64,000 nt of DNA from Lathyrus oleraceus (lineage: Eukaryota > Streptophyta > Magnoliopsida > Fabales > Fabaceae). This document shows, piece by piece, positions 35,143 to 46,200 of the stretch (its first letter is position 1; the number at the start of each line of letters is the position of its first letter). The position numbers and the translations under genes were made by a program. The notes under the pieces are model-generated. The model was not told the origin of the DNA and made no database searches. It saw nothing but the letters and a program-made list of their open reading frames with translations. The DNA lies in the NCBI RefSeq assembly GCF_024323335.1, contig NC_066585.1:83936614-84000613 (forward strand), read 5' to 3'.

Positions 35143-36371
35143 CCTTATTTTCTGCACAACTAAACCCTAGTAGCAGCCATACACGCACAGAAACTCTCAT
35201 GCTCTCTCAATTGCATTTTGACACATTTTCAATTTCTGCTCAAAACTTTCAAAGTACACGATCTCCATTGGTTTGTTCTTCATTCTAGCCAACATTTGAG
35301 GACATTTGCAAGCACACAACACCAGCTGGAACTCCTTTTTTGAGCTCTGTTTTCTTCAAGCCACAGCAATGGTGAATCGAATTTAGGAAGCTTCCAGGCA
35401 TCAGTGAGCTAATCTACCTCAAGTACCCATCATTCCACAGCATTGTATTCATCTGTTTTTGCTTGCATCATCAAAACAACACCTGCTCCACACTTTTCTT
35501 CAAAATCAAGTAAGTGCTCGACCTTCTCCTTTTACCAAATCATGCTATGTTTAGGATAGGTCTTTGTATGCTCATTCCATTGCAACTTGAATCGTTTGAA
35601 ATGGTTAACTGTGTTAAGAGAAATCTGGCTTTGAAGTTCTATGCTCAAACTTGTTTTCATTGATTTCTCTTTTGTGAGCCTGTTTTAATGATTATGGTTG
35701 CTGGATTTGTATTATGCTTGGTGTGCTGAATCGATTGCCATATTTAAATGCTGTTTCTGGGATAATTTGTTTTTCGCGATTGGCTGATGATGAAGAACAA
35801 GTTGACGCTGTACTGTACACAAACCCTAAAATTCGTTTTTTCCAGAAATCCACTGTTCACGTGTTGGCTGCTTTTGTTATTTTTTGATTGCATGAACAGC
35901 ACTGTTGCCTTGCCCATACTGAATTGCTGCGTGCCACCTCTCCAACCAAAACTCACCGTTTCATTTAATTTCCCCACGAATTACAATACTGCCACCGGTC
36001 ATAATTATTTAAATTAATTCATTTTAATTGTTCAATAATTATTTCATTTTGTTACACAATTTTACAAAAATCACATCTCATTCATTGTTAATCCAAAATT
36101 CATGAAAATTTCAGCATTGTGTTCATCTTGATGTCTAGTATTTTATCTTGATTTTTGCTGAATTTTTGGTTGGTCTAATTTTTAATGATGCTAGGATTTG
36201 TAACATGTATGCATATTTCATACCTTTTGCCAAAAACCTTGTGAAATGATGAGGATGTATCCAATGATTCTGAAATTTTTTGTGGTTAATCTACACTCAT
36301 TCATCTTCATTTTGATGTAAAGTTTGTGCATTTATAATATGTGGTTTGTGAGATATGAATTTTTGAACTAG

Positions 36372-36394
36372 GGTGTGACAATTTGTGTCACACC
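36372..36394 (+). other. Conserved LTR hairpin, Ogre-E 5' LTR
   Basis: Arms GGTGTGACA and TGTCACACC around the loop ATTTG, 2.53 kb from the LTR start. The copy in the 3' LTR is 49622-49644. Confidence 0.8.
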
Positions 36395-37436
36395 AATGTT
36401 ATGCAATTTCTTGATTTTTGTTGACATGCTTCCTGACCTCCAATTAATGTGAAATTTTGCATGATCCTTCTCTTACATGTCTAGTTGATGTGTGAATTTT
36501 CCTGGAATTAATTGTGCCATTTCCAATTTGTTTGAGAATTTTCTTCCCTGCCTAGTCAAATGTTGACTTCATGTGATACATGTTGCCAAATCCCTGGTGA
36601 AATTCTCATATCTTATTGGTTGATCATGAAATTTTACATGTGCATACTAGACATCTTGAGATTTTCATTGGTGTTGATCCCATTCATTTCTCATCTGTTT
36701 TCATTTTGTTATGATTTTTTGAAGATGACACATGTTTTGTTGACTTCTTTGTGCACATTTGAAAATGTGTTGACTTCCTGATTTTAATTGACCATCTTCC
36801 CATGATCCAATTGAGCTGAAATTTAATATGCATGCTATGTTATGGATTGTGATTGAGTGTGAATTATTTCATAATTTTTGGAATTGATTATGTTTGGGTT
36901 TGAGCTTGGTCTTGCTGTTGACCTTTTGTGTGCTCCCTCTTGCCATGTTTTGACTTCTTTGGTCTATAAAATGATGATGATGCATGTTATGAATTTGAAA
37001 CCAATTGTGCTTGCTTCTTAAATGTTTGAACTTGACTTTGGTTGACTTTCATTTGCTGTTTTGACTTTTATCATTTGTTTTTGACCCTAGGCTTGCCCTA
37101 GTGGTCTCTTGGCTTATGTTGAGTTCATTTGTTTCAGGTTAAGCACCAATGCCTCAAAGATCATTCAAATTTGATTGAGTTGGATTATATATATCATGTG
37201 CTAACCCTTGTTTTGTAGGTGTGACTCATATAGTTGAGTCTTGTGCTTTGCACATTGGTCCCTCTGTGGTTGACTGTTGTTTATCCATTCCTTTTGTTTT
37301 AAACTGTTGAACTGTTTACTAATTGGCTTGACTTTTTCAGGTACTTTAGTTGCTTAAGTTCTTTGAACTTGCTTTGCTTTGCTATTTAGCAATTTGCTTT
37401 GAGGTATAATTACTTCTTCTTCATGTAGTCTGGAGA

Positions 37437-37458
37437 CCCGGTCTGTTATTTGGCCGGG
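37437..37458 (+). other. GC-rich LTR hairpin, Ogre-E 5' LTR
   Basis: CCCGGTC can pair with GGCCGGG across an 8-nt loop, using one G-U wobble where Ogre-C has a G-C pair. The copy in the 3' LTR is 50687-50708. Confidence 0.55.
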
Positions 37459-38020
37459 CAAACTGTCTGAAGTCCTCCTTAAGAGGCAATGCTTGTGTGT
37501 GTTTAAAATTGTCCCAAGCAGGAAAAGTCCTTCAAGTAAGGCAATTGGTAGATCAAAGGGATAAGTAACCTATCCCCTACTATTCAGTGAGTCCTCTCCT
37601 TGCTCCCATTACATGGTTGAAGCATTGAGATAAATACCCAAAATCTATCGAGTCAATAATGTGGAAAGAGCTCCATCTTTCTGAGCTCCCACACTTTCTT
37701 AAATGCTCTCCCTGATTAGGGATAGAAGCAATGAGGCACACCCCTCATCTCCTTTCATCTGCTTCACCTTAGCCTCTCAATGTCAAGGTTAAGAGCAACT
37801 TTTTACCCTATTCCAGTTGGCCTCAGTGCCAAACCCTCTTGTGTGAGCCCCCTTGTTTGGCTATAGAGTGTGCTGTTTGATATTCATTGATTGATTGATT
37901 GCTTCATATGCACCTGTTTGCTTATACGTTATGCATTTATCATCATCAATTGCCATTAGTGCATGATCATCTCATTTGTCTTTGTGATGCTATCATTGTT
38001 GCTTGCCCATTGAGGACAAT

Positions 38021-38880
38021 TGTAAGTCCATTGCTTTGGCATTTGCTCCTATGATATGGAAGGATAGAGTGTAAGACCGCATTGGTTACTCATATCTTCT
38101 GTTTTATCTGTTTGTATGTGAGGATACAGTTATAAGTCCCTGTAAGTTGGCATCTGTTGTCCTGTGATCATAATTTGATCTGTTTGATTTGTATGAGAGG
38201 TTGCAGTTATAAGTCCCTGTAAGTTGGCATCTGTTGTCCTGTGATCATAATTTGATCTGTTTGATTTGTATGAGAGGTTGCAGTTATAAGTCCCTGTAAG
38301 TTGGCATCTGCTTTCCTGTGATTATAATTTGTTCTATCTGTTTGTATGTGAGGTTGCAATTGTAAGTCCCTGTAAGTTGGCATTTGCTTTCCTGTGATCA
38401 CATGTTGCTTTGTTTGTTTGTATGTGAGGATACAACTGTAAGTCCCTGCAAGTTGGCATTTGTATTCCTAGGACCATACTGTGGAGGTTAGAGTAAGCCC
38501 AGACAGATTGGCATCTGACTTCCATGTTTTGTTTTCTTTGTTTATGTGAGGTTGCAACTGTAAGTCCCTGCAAGTTGGCATTTGCTTTCCTATGATCATA
38601 GGTTGGATATTGGTATAAGTCCAGACAGATTGGCATCCGGTATCCAAGTTTCTTTTTGTTTTAGGAGATTAGTATAAGTCCATTGAGTGGCTTCTGATAT
38701 CCATTTCTGTTTTAGGAGACTGGTGTAAATCCATCTATTGGTATCCGGTATCCACCTTTTATTTCTTTGTTTGAGGAGATTAGTGTAAGACCATTGAGTG
38801 GCATCTGATATCCAGTTTTATTTTAGGAGATTGGTATAAGCCCAGTGATTGGCATCCGATATCCGCTTTTGCTTTCTTTG
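38021..38880 (+). repeat. 77-bp-type repeat region, Ogre-E 5' LTR
   Basis: Units near 38131, 38208 and 38285 are exactly 77 bp apart and carry TATAAGTCCCTGTAAGTTGG; further units become divergent (CCAGTGATTGGCATCCG forms). About ten contain GTAAGT or a near match. The related module GACGTAAGTCC occurs in Ogre-A and Ogre-C LTRs. The copy in the 3' LTR is 51271-52130. Small minus-strand frames over it are repeat artefacts. Confidence 0.8.
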
Positions 38881-39872
38881 TTTGTCTATTATTATCCATT
38901 GCTATTCCAAAGGACACACTTGAATCATCTCCCATATGATCTCAAGAAGTGAACCTTCTAAGAAGTTTTACTTTCCATCCTCATCCATTCCTTCCCATTA
39001 CGTCTTAGAACCTTTTCACACATTACCTTTCAAGTTTGACATAAATGTTGTGCAGACATCTTCATGTTTTCTAACTAAAAACCTGGACCCAAGTCCTTGA
39101 CTTTTTTCAACTCCATTTCATAACACTTCTTTTGAATCAATCTTAATCATACTTTGACTCCATTTTCATAATCACAATCAATTAACTTCACTCATTCACT
39201 TGTTTTGGCTTTGTCCATTGTTAATCTTCATGCATTAGCCATAGGTTTCAATTATCATTGTGGTTGATGTAAATCTTGCCTATCCTTAGTGAGTCGACAG
39301 TAAGACTTCCGTACTGAAAACAGGGCTAACCCCTCTAGTACGTCGAAGCTATCCTCGCATGGTGGATGTTGGTCTTGGTCGAGTGTTCTCCCATTGATAA
39401 TGAAAAGCCTCAGTGCTATTGTTTAAAATTGAATCCACCAACTTTTGGAAATCTTTTAGCCGAACTACGGCGTTTTGATCCTTACCTTTGATGGAAGGTA
39501 CGTAGGCAGCGGGTTCATCCGTTCAAACCCAATAAAATGTACATTCTTTTCTCATCATCCCAATCATGTTTGCACAATACTTATGTCATAACAAATAACA
39601 ATTTTATACAACAAGTGTGAAAAGGGCTCCCTAGGAGTACCTAGGACGTAGTGGGTGCCTAACACCTTCCCATTGCGTAATTTACCCCTTACCCAGACTC
39701 TCTGATCTTTTTATTAGTTTTCTACGTGTAAAACTTCTTAGGCTTTTGTTCGCTTTTTAGCCAGTCCTTTGGATAAATAAAAGTGCGGTGGCGACTCGAA
39801 AATTTCATTGTATCTCTAGCTTATGATTTAATCGATAGATCATATAGCGACGAATACACCGCTACAGAAAAT

Positions 39873-39890
39873 TGGCGACTTCACTGGGGA
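39873..39890 (+). other. Ogre-E primer-binding site
   Basis: TGGCGACTTCACTGGGGA lies six bases after the LTR end (39866). It differs from the Ogre-A/Ogre-C PBS at positions 9-11. Either a different tRNA-Arg isoacceptor or a tolerated mismatch may prime it. Confidence 0.85.
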
Positions 39891-41157
39891 AATCTCACCA
39901 GAATCCTTGGTGGTATTGCCTACTTTTCACCCTTGTTGTGCTATATTGTTATTTGTTGTATGACATATTTTTGTACAATTTGGGATCACTGTATTGATTG
40001 TAATGTGTGAATTGCTTGATATACAATTGCTGTTTGCTTTGGTGATCCGTGAGATGAGTTCTGTACCCGAACTCGAGTGCTCTCTAGGATAGGAGAATGG
40101 CATAGTCTTGTTGACTGGTGTGGAGTATTCCTTAGCCAGTTGACTTGCGAGCCCATTCACTTGGTGGAGGTCATGTTGAACTAATAATGTCACACAAGTT
40201 ATTTGTGGTTAGGCATTATTCTTTCAATCATGTTCCGCAGAAGCCAAGGACCTTAGTTTACCAAACCCATCTTGGCCTATTTTTAGGACCGTAGTGCGGA
40301 GGTCGTTCAGATGTCAGTTCTGATACGATTGTTACGCGATACTACACTCATAAGAGTTTCTCTTGAGAATATTCTTGGAATACGAGTATTCGTTCCTCCG
40401 ATAATATTCGAAAGATGGAACGATGATTATGGGAACCTCTGATAGAACATGTCTGGCAGGTTTAAACCCTAGTACACTCCCTTTGGGTGGTTCTTAACCG
40501 AGACTCCATGCTCGTGACTCTCAACAAACCCGTGATTCGTGGTTGAGTCGTTCAAACATTGTTAATATCAATGGATCCCGGATCAGGTGTAAAACCTAAA
40601 ATCCATCAAAGCGGCTGGTTGATATTAAGAATGTTAGAGCCGGTTCATGTACCGTTAATATCAATGGAACTTGGGTGTCGATAAGGTGAAAACCTAAATC
40701 CACCAAAATGGATGATTGATATTAGGGATACATAGAGCTTTCCCACGACCTTTGTTTGGCGTGCTTTGTTTGATCCTTGAGTGTGTTTGTTGCATTCATG
40801 CATTCACGCATTCATCCGCATCCATATCATCAGATAAAAAGAAAATTTTCAAGGAACTCAAAGGAGTTTATTTGCAAAAAATTTCAAAACATGGAAAAAC
40901 CGGAAAAAATTTCACCTGATATATCTGATGAGATATTCTCATGTAAGATCAAAATGCTCAATATTTCAAAGTTTGCAAATAAAACCCTCGAGTTCCTTTG
41001 AAATAAAAAACAAGCATATGCATAAACACTTCATGCATCATTTGCATAAGCAGGTGTTTTGTTCCAGTCTCCCGTCCTGTGGTCTGACCCTGCGATCTTC
41101 ATTTATTTTGAAGACGCACTTTGCCGGTATTATACCAGAGCCAACTCTGCCAGATTG
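39891..41157 (+). other. Ogre-E leader, ORF1 absent
   Basis: 1.27 kb with no protein of the ORF1 type. Short open frames (39783-40010, 40716-41001) show no domain. A pair of related blocks ending TTGATATTA (40560-40625 and 40650-40725) is a weak repeat. The last part (41060-41157) reads RYYTRANSARLMD in the gag frame, as in Ogre-C. Confidence 0.65.
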
Positions 41158-41214
41158 ATGGATCATCCCGAGCAAGAGAGCTGTGAACTCAAGGAGGGAT
41201 TTTGCCAAGACTAA
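41158..41214 (+). pseudogene. gag start remnant (Ogre-E)
   Basis: ATG at 41158 begins MDHPEQESCELKEGFCQD and then TAA. The start and the ELKE motif align with MELPSADILELKD in Ogre-C and MDPPNADILELKE in Ogre-A. Everything after about 18 codons of gag is replaced by the 18-bp array. No capsid function is possible. Confidence 0.75.
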
Positions 41215-41223
41215 GTGCTTTTA

Positions 41224-41369
41224 ATGGATTTATTCCTGTTGATGGATTTATTCCTGTTGATGGATTTATTCCTGTTGATGGATTTATTCCTTTTGATGGA
41301 TTTATTCCTGTTGATGGATTTATTCCTGTTGATGGATTTATTCCTATTGATGGATTTATTCCTGGTTAT
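41224..41369 (+). repeat. 18-bp tandem array at gag deletion point
   Basis: Eight units of ATGGATTTATTCCTGTTG with single-base variants. All three forward frames can stay open; one reads DGFIPV repeats, another LMDLFL. It sits exactly between the gag start and the gag-pro end remnants. The continuous frame 41215-41583 joins it to the next remnant. Confidence 0.93.
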
Positions 41370-41583
41370 CCGATCCCGGGCTGGCATTGGCTGCTGTTCT
41401 GGGGCACTTAAGGAGCAAGGTTTGTTCACGAGTGGAGGGTTCATCCATGATGATCAACCTGAAGAGGCTGCTGCTATCTTAGAAGAAGACGCAGAAGACT
41501 TGAACAATTTTGTTATTCCTGGTGGTGTCTGCCACAATTGGGTCGCTGTAGATGTTCCTACAGTCATCCATAGATCAGAGTAA
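41370..41583 (+). pseudogene. gag-pro 3' end remnant (Ogre-E)
   Basis: The frame ends HDDQPEEAAAILEEDAEDLN and then FVIPGGVCHNWVAVDVPTVI before TAA at 41581. By position and pattern (PGGVCHNW against PCAPGMGIQNW in Ogre-B) this is the tail that precedes the gag-pro/pol spacer. Protease is absent. Confidence 0.65.
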
Positions 41584-41838
41584 TTGTTCATTTTGTTTAA
41601 AACCCTTCTCCCATGCCAAAAGGAGAAGTGATGACATTGTTGGCAGCATTTAATACAATGATGTTTTCATTCAATTAATGCATTGTCAAACATTTGTTTT
41701 TCCATTTGTTTTCACTTTTTGCTTTTTGCATGAAATCAGTGATCACAAAAAACCCTGAAAAACAAAAACAGCTTTTTCATTTGCATAAATGATTCGCTTG
41801 TTTAAATACAAAAGCTTTTCATTATCCAGAATCATTAT
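41584..41838 (+). other. gag-pro/pol spacer equivalent (Ogre-E)
   Basis: T-rich and A-rich non-coding DNA between the gag-pro tail and the RT start, similar in length and composition to the spacers of Ogre-A and Ogre-B but diverged in sequence. It ends with CATTATGCAG (near 41841), a possible 3' splice site. Confidence 0.5.
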
Positions 41839-42038
41839 GCAGGGATTTCTAAACCCATTGAACATAATGATCCAACGCCATCTCCCAATCTTGAAGTCCT
41901 TGTATCTGAGGCAGAGGAAGATGATGTTGAAGGGGATTCCTGATGAGATTACCCACTTTCTTGAGCACCAGAGGAGCTCATTCAGCTGTATCATAAGAAT
42001 CAGCAAAACAGTCAAATTGGGGCACTGCAAATGCAATC
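41839..42038 (+). pseudogene. RT N-terminal remnant (Ogre-E)
   Basis: One frame reads SPNLEVLVSEAEEDDVEGDS and then stops at 41941 and after, resembling the acidic segment (AEEEDEEDCELP) before RT in Ogre-B. No RT motif is present. The remnant ends in a run of 21 A (42039-42059). Confidence 0.55.
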
Positions 42039-42059
42039 AAAAAAAAAAAAAAAAAAAAA
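42039..42059 (+). repeat. A21 run at the pol deletion point
   Basis: Twenty-one consecutive A, followed by A/G-rich DNA to about 42145. It joins the RT-start remnant to the integrase-end remnant. Ogre-A has a comparable A22 (element sense) at 12977-12998. Confidence 0.9.
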
Positions 42060-42147
42060 GAAAGAAAAGAGAAGAGGGTGAAAAAGATGAAAAATCAAAA
42101 AAATCAGCAAAATTTTTTTCAAGATTTTTCCAAGAAAAAAGAAAAAT

Positions 42148-42506
42148 TATACCCTCAAAGTCCCTAGTTGACTGATGCTGAATGGATTCAGAGTCGTTAC
42201 GACCAGTTGAATTTGATTGAAGAGAAGAGATTGACTGCCATGTGTCATGGTCAGTTATATCAGCAGAGAATGAAGAAAGCATTCGACAAGAAGGTCAAGC
42301 CTCGTGTGTTCCGAGAAGGTGACCTTGTGCTCAAGAAAGTCTTGTCTTTCGCGCCCGATTCCAGGGGCAAGTGGACTCCAAACTACGAGGGTCCATATGT
42401 TGTTAAGAGAGCCTTCTCAGGCGGTGCTTTGATGCTTACAACAATGGATGGGGAGGATTTCATTCGTCCTGTGAATTCAGATGCAGTTAAGAGATACTTT
42501 GCCTAA
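42148..42506 (+). pseudogene. Integrase C-terminal remnant (Ogre-E)
   Basis: Homology starts near 42148 (a PSKSLVD stretch), is out of frame for a few codons, then runs open from 42168 to TAA at 42504. AEWIQSRYDQLNLIEEKRL, CHGQLYQQRMKKAFDKKV and GKWTPNYEGPYVVKRAFSGG match the Ogre integrase tail, ending VNSDAVKRYFA. Catalytic residues are all missing. The surviving piece is almost the same segment that Ogre-A keeps. Confidence 0.9.
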
Positions 42507-43229
42507 AAAAAAAGTATATGCAAATGAAAAAACAGAATAGCTCGCTAAGTTGAAAACCCGAAAGGGCGGCTTAGGCAAAAATGAGCGTCTCGGTGGAGAA
42601 CCCGCAAGGGTAATCCAGGCAAAAATTAGAGACTTGAAAAAAAAGAATATTTGCATCCCGCTAGATTGAGTACCTCACCCTGGGGCAATCTAGGCAAAAA
42701 ATTAGGGATTTGGCAAGTAACTGCATCCTGACAAGACTTTCTGTTCATCAGTCGTCATTTCGTCAGAAGATTCTCGATTCGTCGTCAACTGAAGCTTCGG
42801 ATACATCGAGATTCAAATTGGTAGAGAAAGGATCATTATGTTCAATGTAGCCCTCTTCCAATATATATCACTGATTTCAAATTTGTACAGATCTATGGAG
42901 TCTTGCCATTTGCAGGCTACCATTCCATCAAATCAATTTGAGCTTTTTATCCAATTATTTGCACTCTTATTTGTTTCAATTCAACAAATGTTTTGCATGT
43001 TTTAAATTGATAAAATATCATTGTTTTAAACAAATCGAATTTTTCAAAATTTTTGTTTTAAACAAAGTGAACATTCACAAGATTGAAAGGATACTCAAGA
43101 ATATCTCAGTGCTCTCCCGAGGGTGGCATGATTCCCAACAGGTAAGACATTCGTTCATATTCCTGGTTTGGTGGTATCTTCTTTCTTCAGATCTTTGTTG
43201 AGGTTGTTCCTCAAACAAAGTTGTTGTTG

Positions 43230-46200
43230 GGGTTGTTCCCCAGTATAATCGCAAGCAGAGTGTTGTTGAGGACTTCGTTTTCTCCAGCAGCAGTTTTCCC
43301 CAGCATGGGTGTTTTCTTGTGAAGTTTCGGCGGTTGATGGTTTGTCATCTTGGTGCCCCGTCACTTTCTCCAGTGGGTCATATCCCCGGACTTTATTTGT
43401 ATCCTCAGCACAGTCATGAGTATAGCCATTGATTGATACTCCCCTCGGAGTCGCGAGTAGAGCTGTTATTGATATCCCCACCAGGGTTGCAAGCAGAGTT
43501 GTTACCGCTTTTCCCCATGCAGTGTGCCAGCAGGATTTGTCTGTTTCCTCAGCACGATCGTTTTCTTTTTTTGAAGACTCGGTAAGTCAGCGGTTTGATA
43601 CCCGGCACTTTACCTTCTCCCCGGCGAAGTCGTCTGTGGATTGTTGCTATCTCTCCATCAGAGTTTTTCTCTTCCGCAGAGCAGGATTTATTTTCCTACT
43701 CAGTGGTTGATTCGGGTTGACATCCCAGTATATTGCAACCATCTTTTCCTCAGCTTAGTCTGCAGAGTGTTTGTTGTGGCAGTTTCGCCTGTTGAATACT
43801 CTTTCAATCCCCGGTATGGTCGGATGATGGCTCTAGCCTCCAGAGAACGGATTAATTTCCTGACTGTTTGTGATCCCCAGTAGAGTGGCTTATATTGCAG
43901 AATCTACTTGTTGTGATCAGTTTGCTGTGTATTCTCCCCAAGTGGAGTGGTTCGTCGCAGAATCTACTTGTTTGATCTGTCCTCCCTCAGTGGTTTATCC
44001 CCCAAGAGAGTGGCCGACAGTTTTCCCCAGTAGAATTGCTTATGCAGCAAGATTCTATTTGGATGATATCATTCTCCCTCAGCGGGTTATCCCCCAGTGG
44101 AGTTATGTGGATTTGCTTCTACAGCAGTTTGTGCTTGTGTAACGCACTCCTTTGTTTCTCAGTTGACACTGGGATCCCCTGCAGATATACTTTGGGACTT
44201 CTCTTGTTCCCCTACAGATTCGTCTTGGTGGCTGTCTTGCCCGTTGTGACTTTCTGTACCCTGATTGGGTTGTTTCCTGATATCTCTGATCCTCTGCTTC
44301 TCCAGCAGTACCCGCAGATCTTTGCTTTACAGCATATAGATCTCCGCAGATTGGCTCTCCAGCTGGTTTTTCCCCTGGAAGTATAATACCGGACGTTTGA
44401 TTCCTGAACCTGTTGTGTTAGAATTGTCTGTTTTGTCAGCATTCATCAAGCATAAATCACGCATATTCATGCATATTCATAAAACATTCAGATATTCCTG
44501 TTGCATTTCTTGCCATATATCTTTTGTTTGTCGTGTCTCCTGCAACGGGTGATAGAGATCTCTTTACAGATCTCCCCAAGCAGATGTCGGGTGTCATAAA
44601 TCTCTCCATATAGAGTCAGCCCCATAAGCAGAAAATGTCGTCTTTCCTTCTGCAGTTCCCCACTGAGATATACCCTCGTGGATGGCGGTTTCTTCCGTTT
44701 CCTCCCAACACATATATTGGGATGGATTTTCCTATTTGAGTTACATCCTCATTAGGACGTGTCTTGATTCAGTCCGTCTTTTCGGATTGTTCCCGAATTG
44801 GCTATTTGTCAAATGTCTTGTGCTTCCCAGTGGGTTGTTCCCCAACGGAGTAGTTTTGGGCCTCTACCCTCATACCGGTGGTTATAAGTCCTATTTTTCC
44901 TGGCTTTCTTGACAGAATTTGTGGTTATACACCTTTTATTCCCCAGCCAGAGTTTTGGTTTTCTACCTAACAGTCGGTAGTCGTAAATCCAATTTTCCTG
45001 CTCTCCAGCAGTTTGCGGTTTGTTATAAACCCTATCTTGGTTTCCCGTGCGGATTTGTGATTTATTCTATCCCCACGCGGAGTTGTTGGTCTTCTACCCC
45101 GTATTTGGTAGATGTAAACCCTAATTTTGTGGTCACCTCCACCCTTTTGGCCCTCTGCTTACAAACCGGTAGTCATAAACCCTGTTCTCTCCTTGCAGAG
45201 TTAACTTTGTTATTCATCTCAACCGATGATAATTTCTCTTGTGGTTATCTTCATCTAGTTCTTGATGTTGATTTTCCTTTGCTTGGATAAGTTGCTCAGA
45301 TCAGCACTTATATCCCCAGCAAGTCTTTTGTGGATAATTGCCGTATGCTAGCAATTTTATCCCCAGCGGGTCCTTTCACCATTTGTCAGTGATTTGTTCC
45401 CTGGATCATTGGTTGTATACCAATGCATCCCCAGCTAGTCCCTGCGGATAATTGCCGGATGCTTGCAATTTATCCTCAGCAGATCGCCTTTCATTTACCC
45501 TTTTGTCGGTAATGTCTGTTGCTCCTTTTGATCGGTCATCACTATATACCTATTCTGGTATCCCGATGCCTTTCTTTTCGGATTTTTATCCTATAAACAA
45601 CCTACAACCCGGTTAAGGATAATTTTCCATGCGAGTATATCATTCACGGTTTGCCGGTAATGAATAGTATATCTCATGCGCTCGTTAGTTGGAATCCTTT
45701 GTTGATTTTCCCCAGCTGAGCAAGATTCGTATTCTTTGTAGAATCGAATGTCCATCCTATAAACAAGTCTGCTGTTCTAGCTTTCTTCAGGGTGATGAGT
45801 GTCTTGGAACACAAACCAATTCACGATTTCGGATCTTATCCTATAAACAACCTACAACCCGGTTAAGGATAATTTTCCATGCGAGTATATTATTCACGGT
45901 TTGCCGGTAATGAATAGTATATCTCATGCGCTCGTTAGTTGGAATCCTTTGTTGATTTTCCCCAGCTGAGCAAGATTCGTATTCTTTGTAGAATCGAATG
46001 TCCATCCTATAAACAAGTCTGCTGTTCTAGCTTTCTTCAGGGTGATGAGTGTCTTGGAACACAAACCAATTCACGATTTCGGATCTTATCCTATAAACAA
46101 CCTACAACCCGGTTAAGGATAATCTTCCATGCGAGGTTATTATTCACGTTTTGACGGCTATGAATAATATGTCTCATGCACTCTTTGGGTTTGTGTCCCC

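Larger units (their letters stand above)
33846..39866 (+). repeat. Ogre-E 5' LTR
   Basis: 6021 bp, starting TGTAAGACCCC and ending GCTACA. In order it holds TTAGGGTTT modules, a TATA box (35136-35142), the conserved hairpin (36372-36394), the CTGGAGACCCGG hairpin block (37437-37458), a 77-bp repeat region (about 38020-38880) and a GC-richer end. Block order matches Ogre-A and Ogre-C although most sequence differs. Open frames inside it are not genes. Confidence 0.96.
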
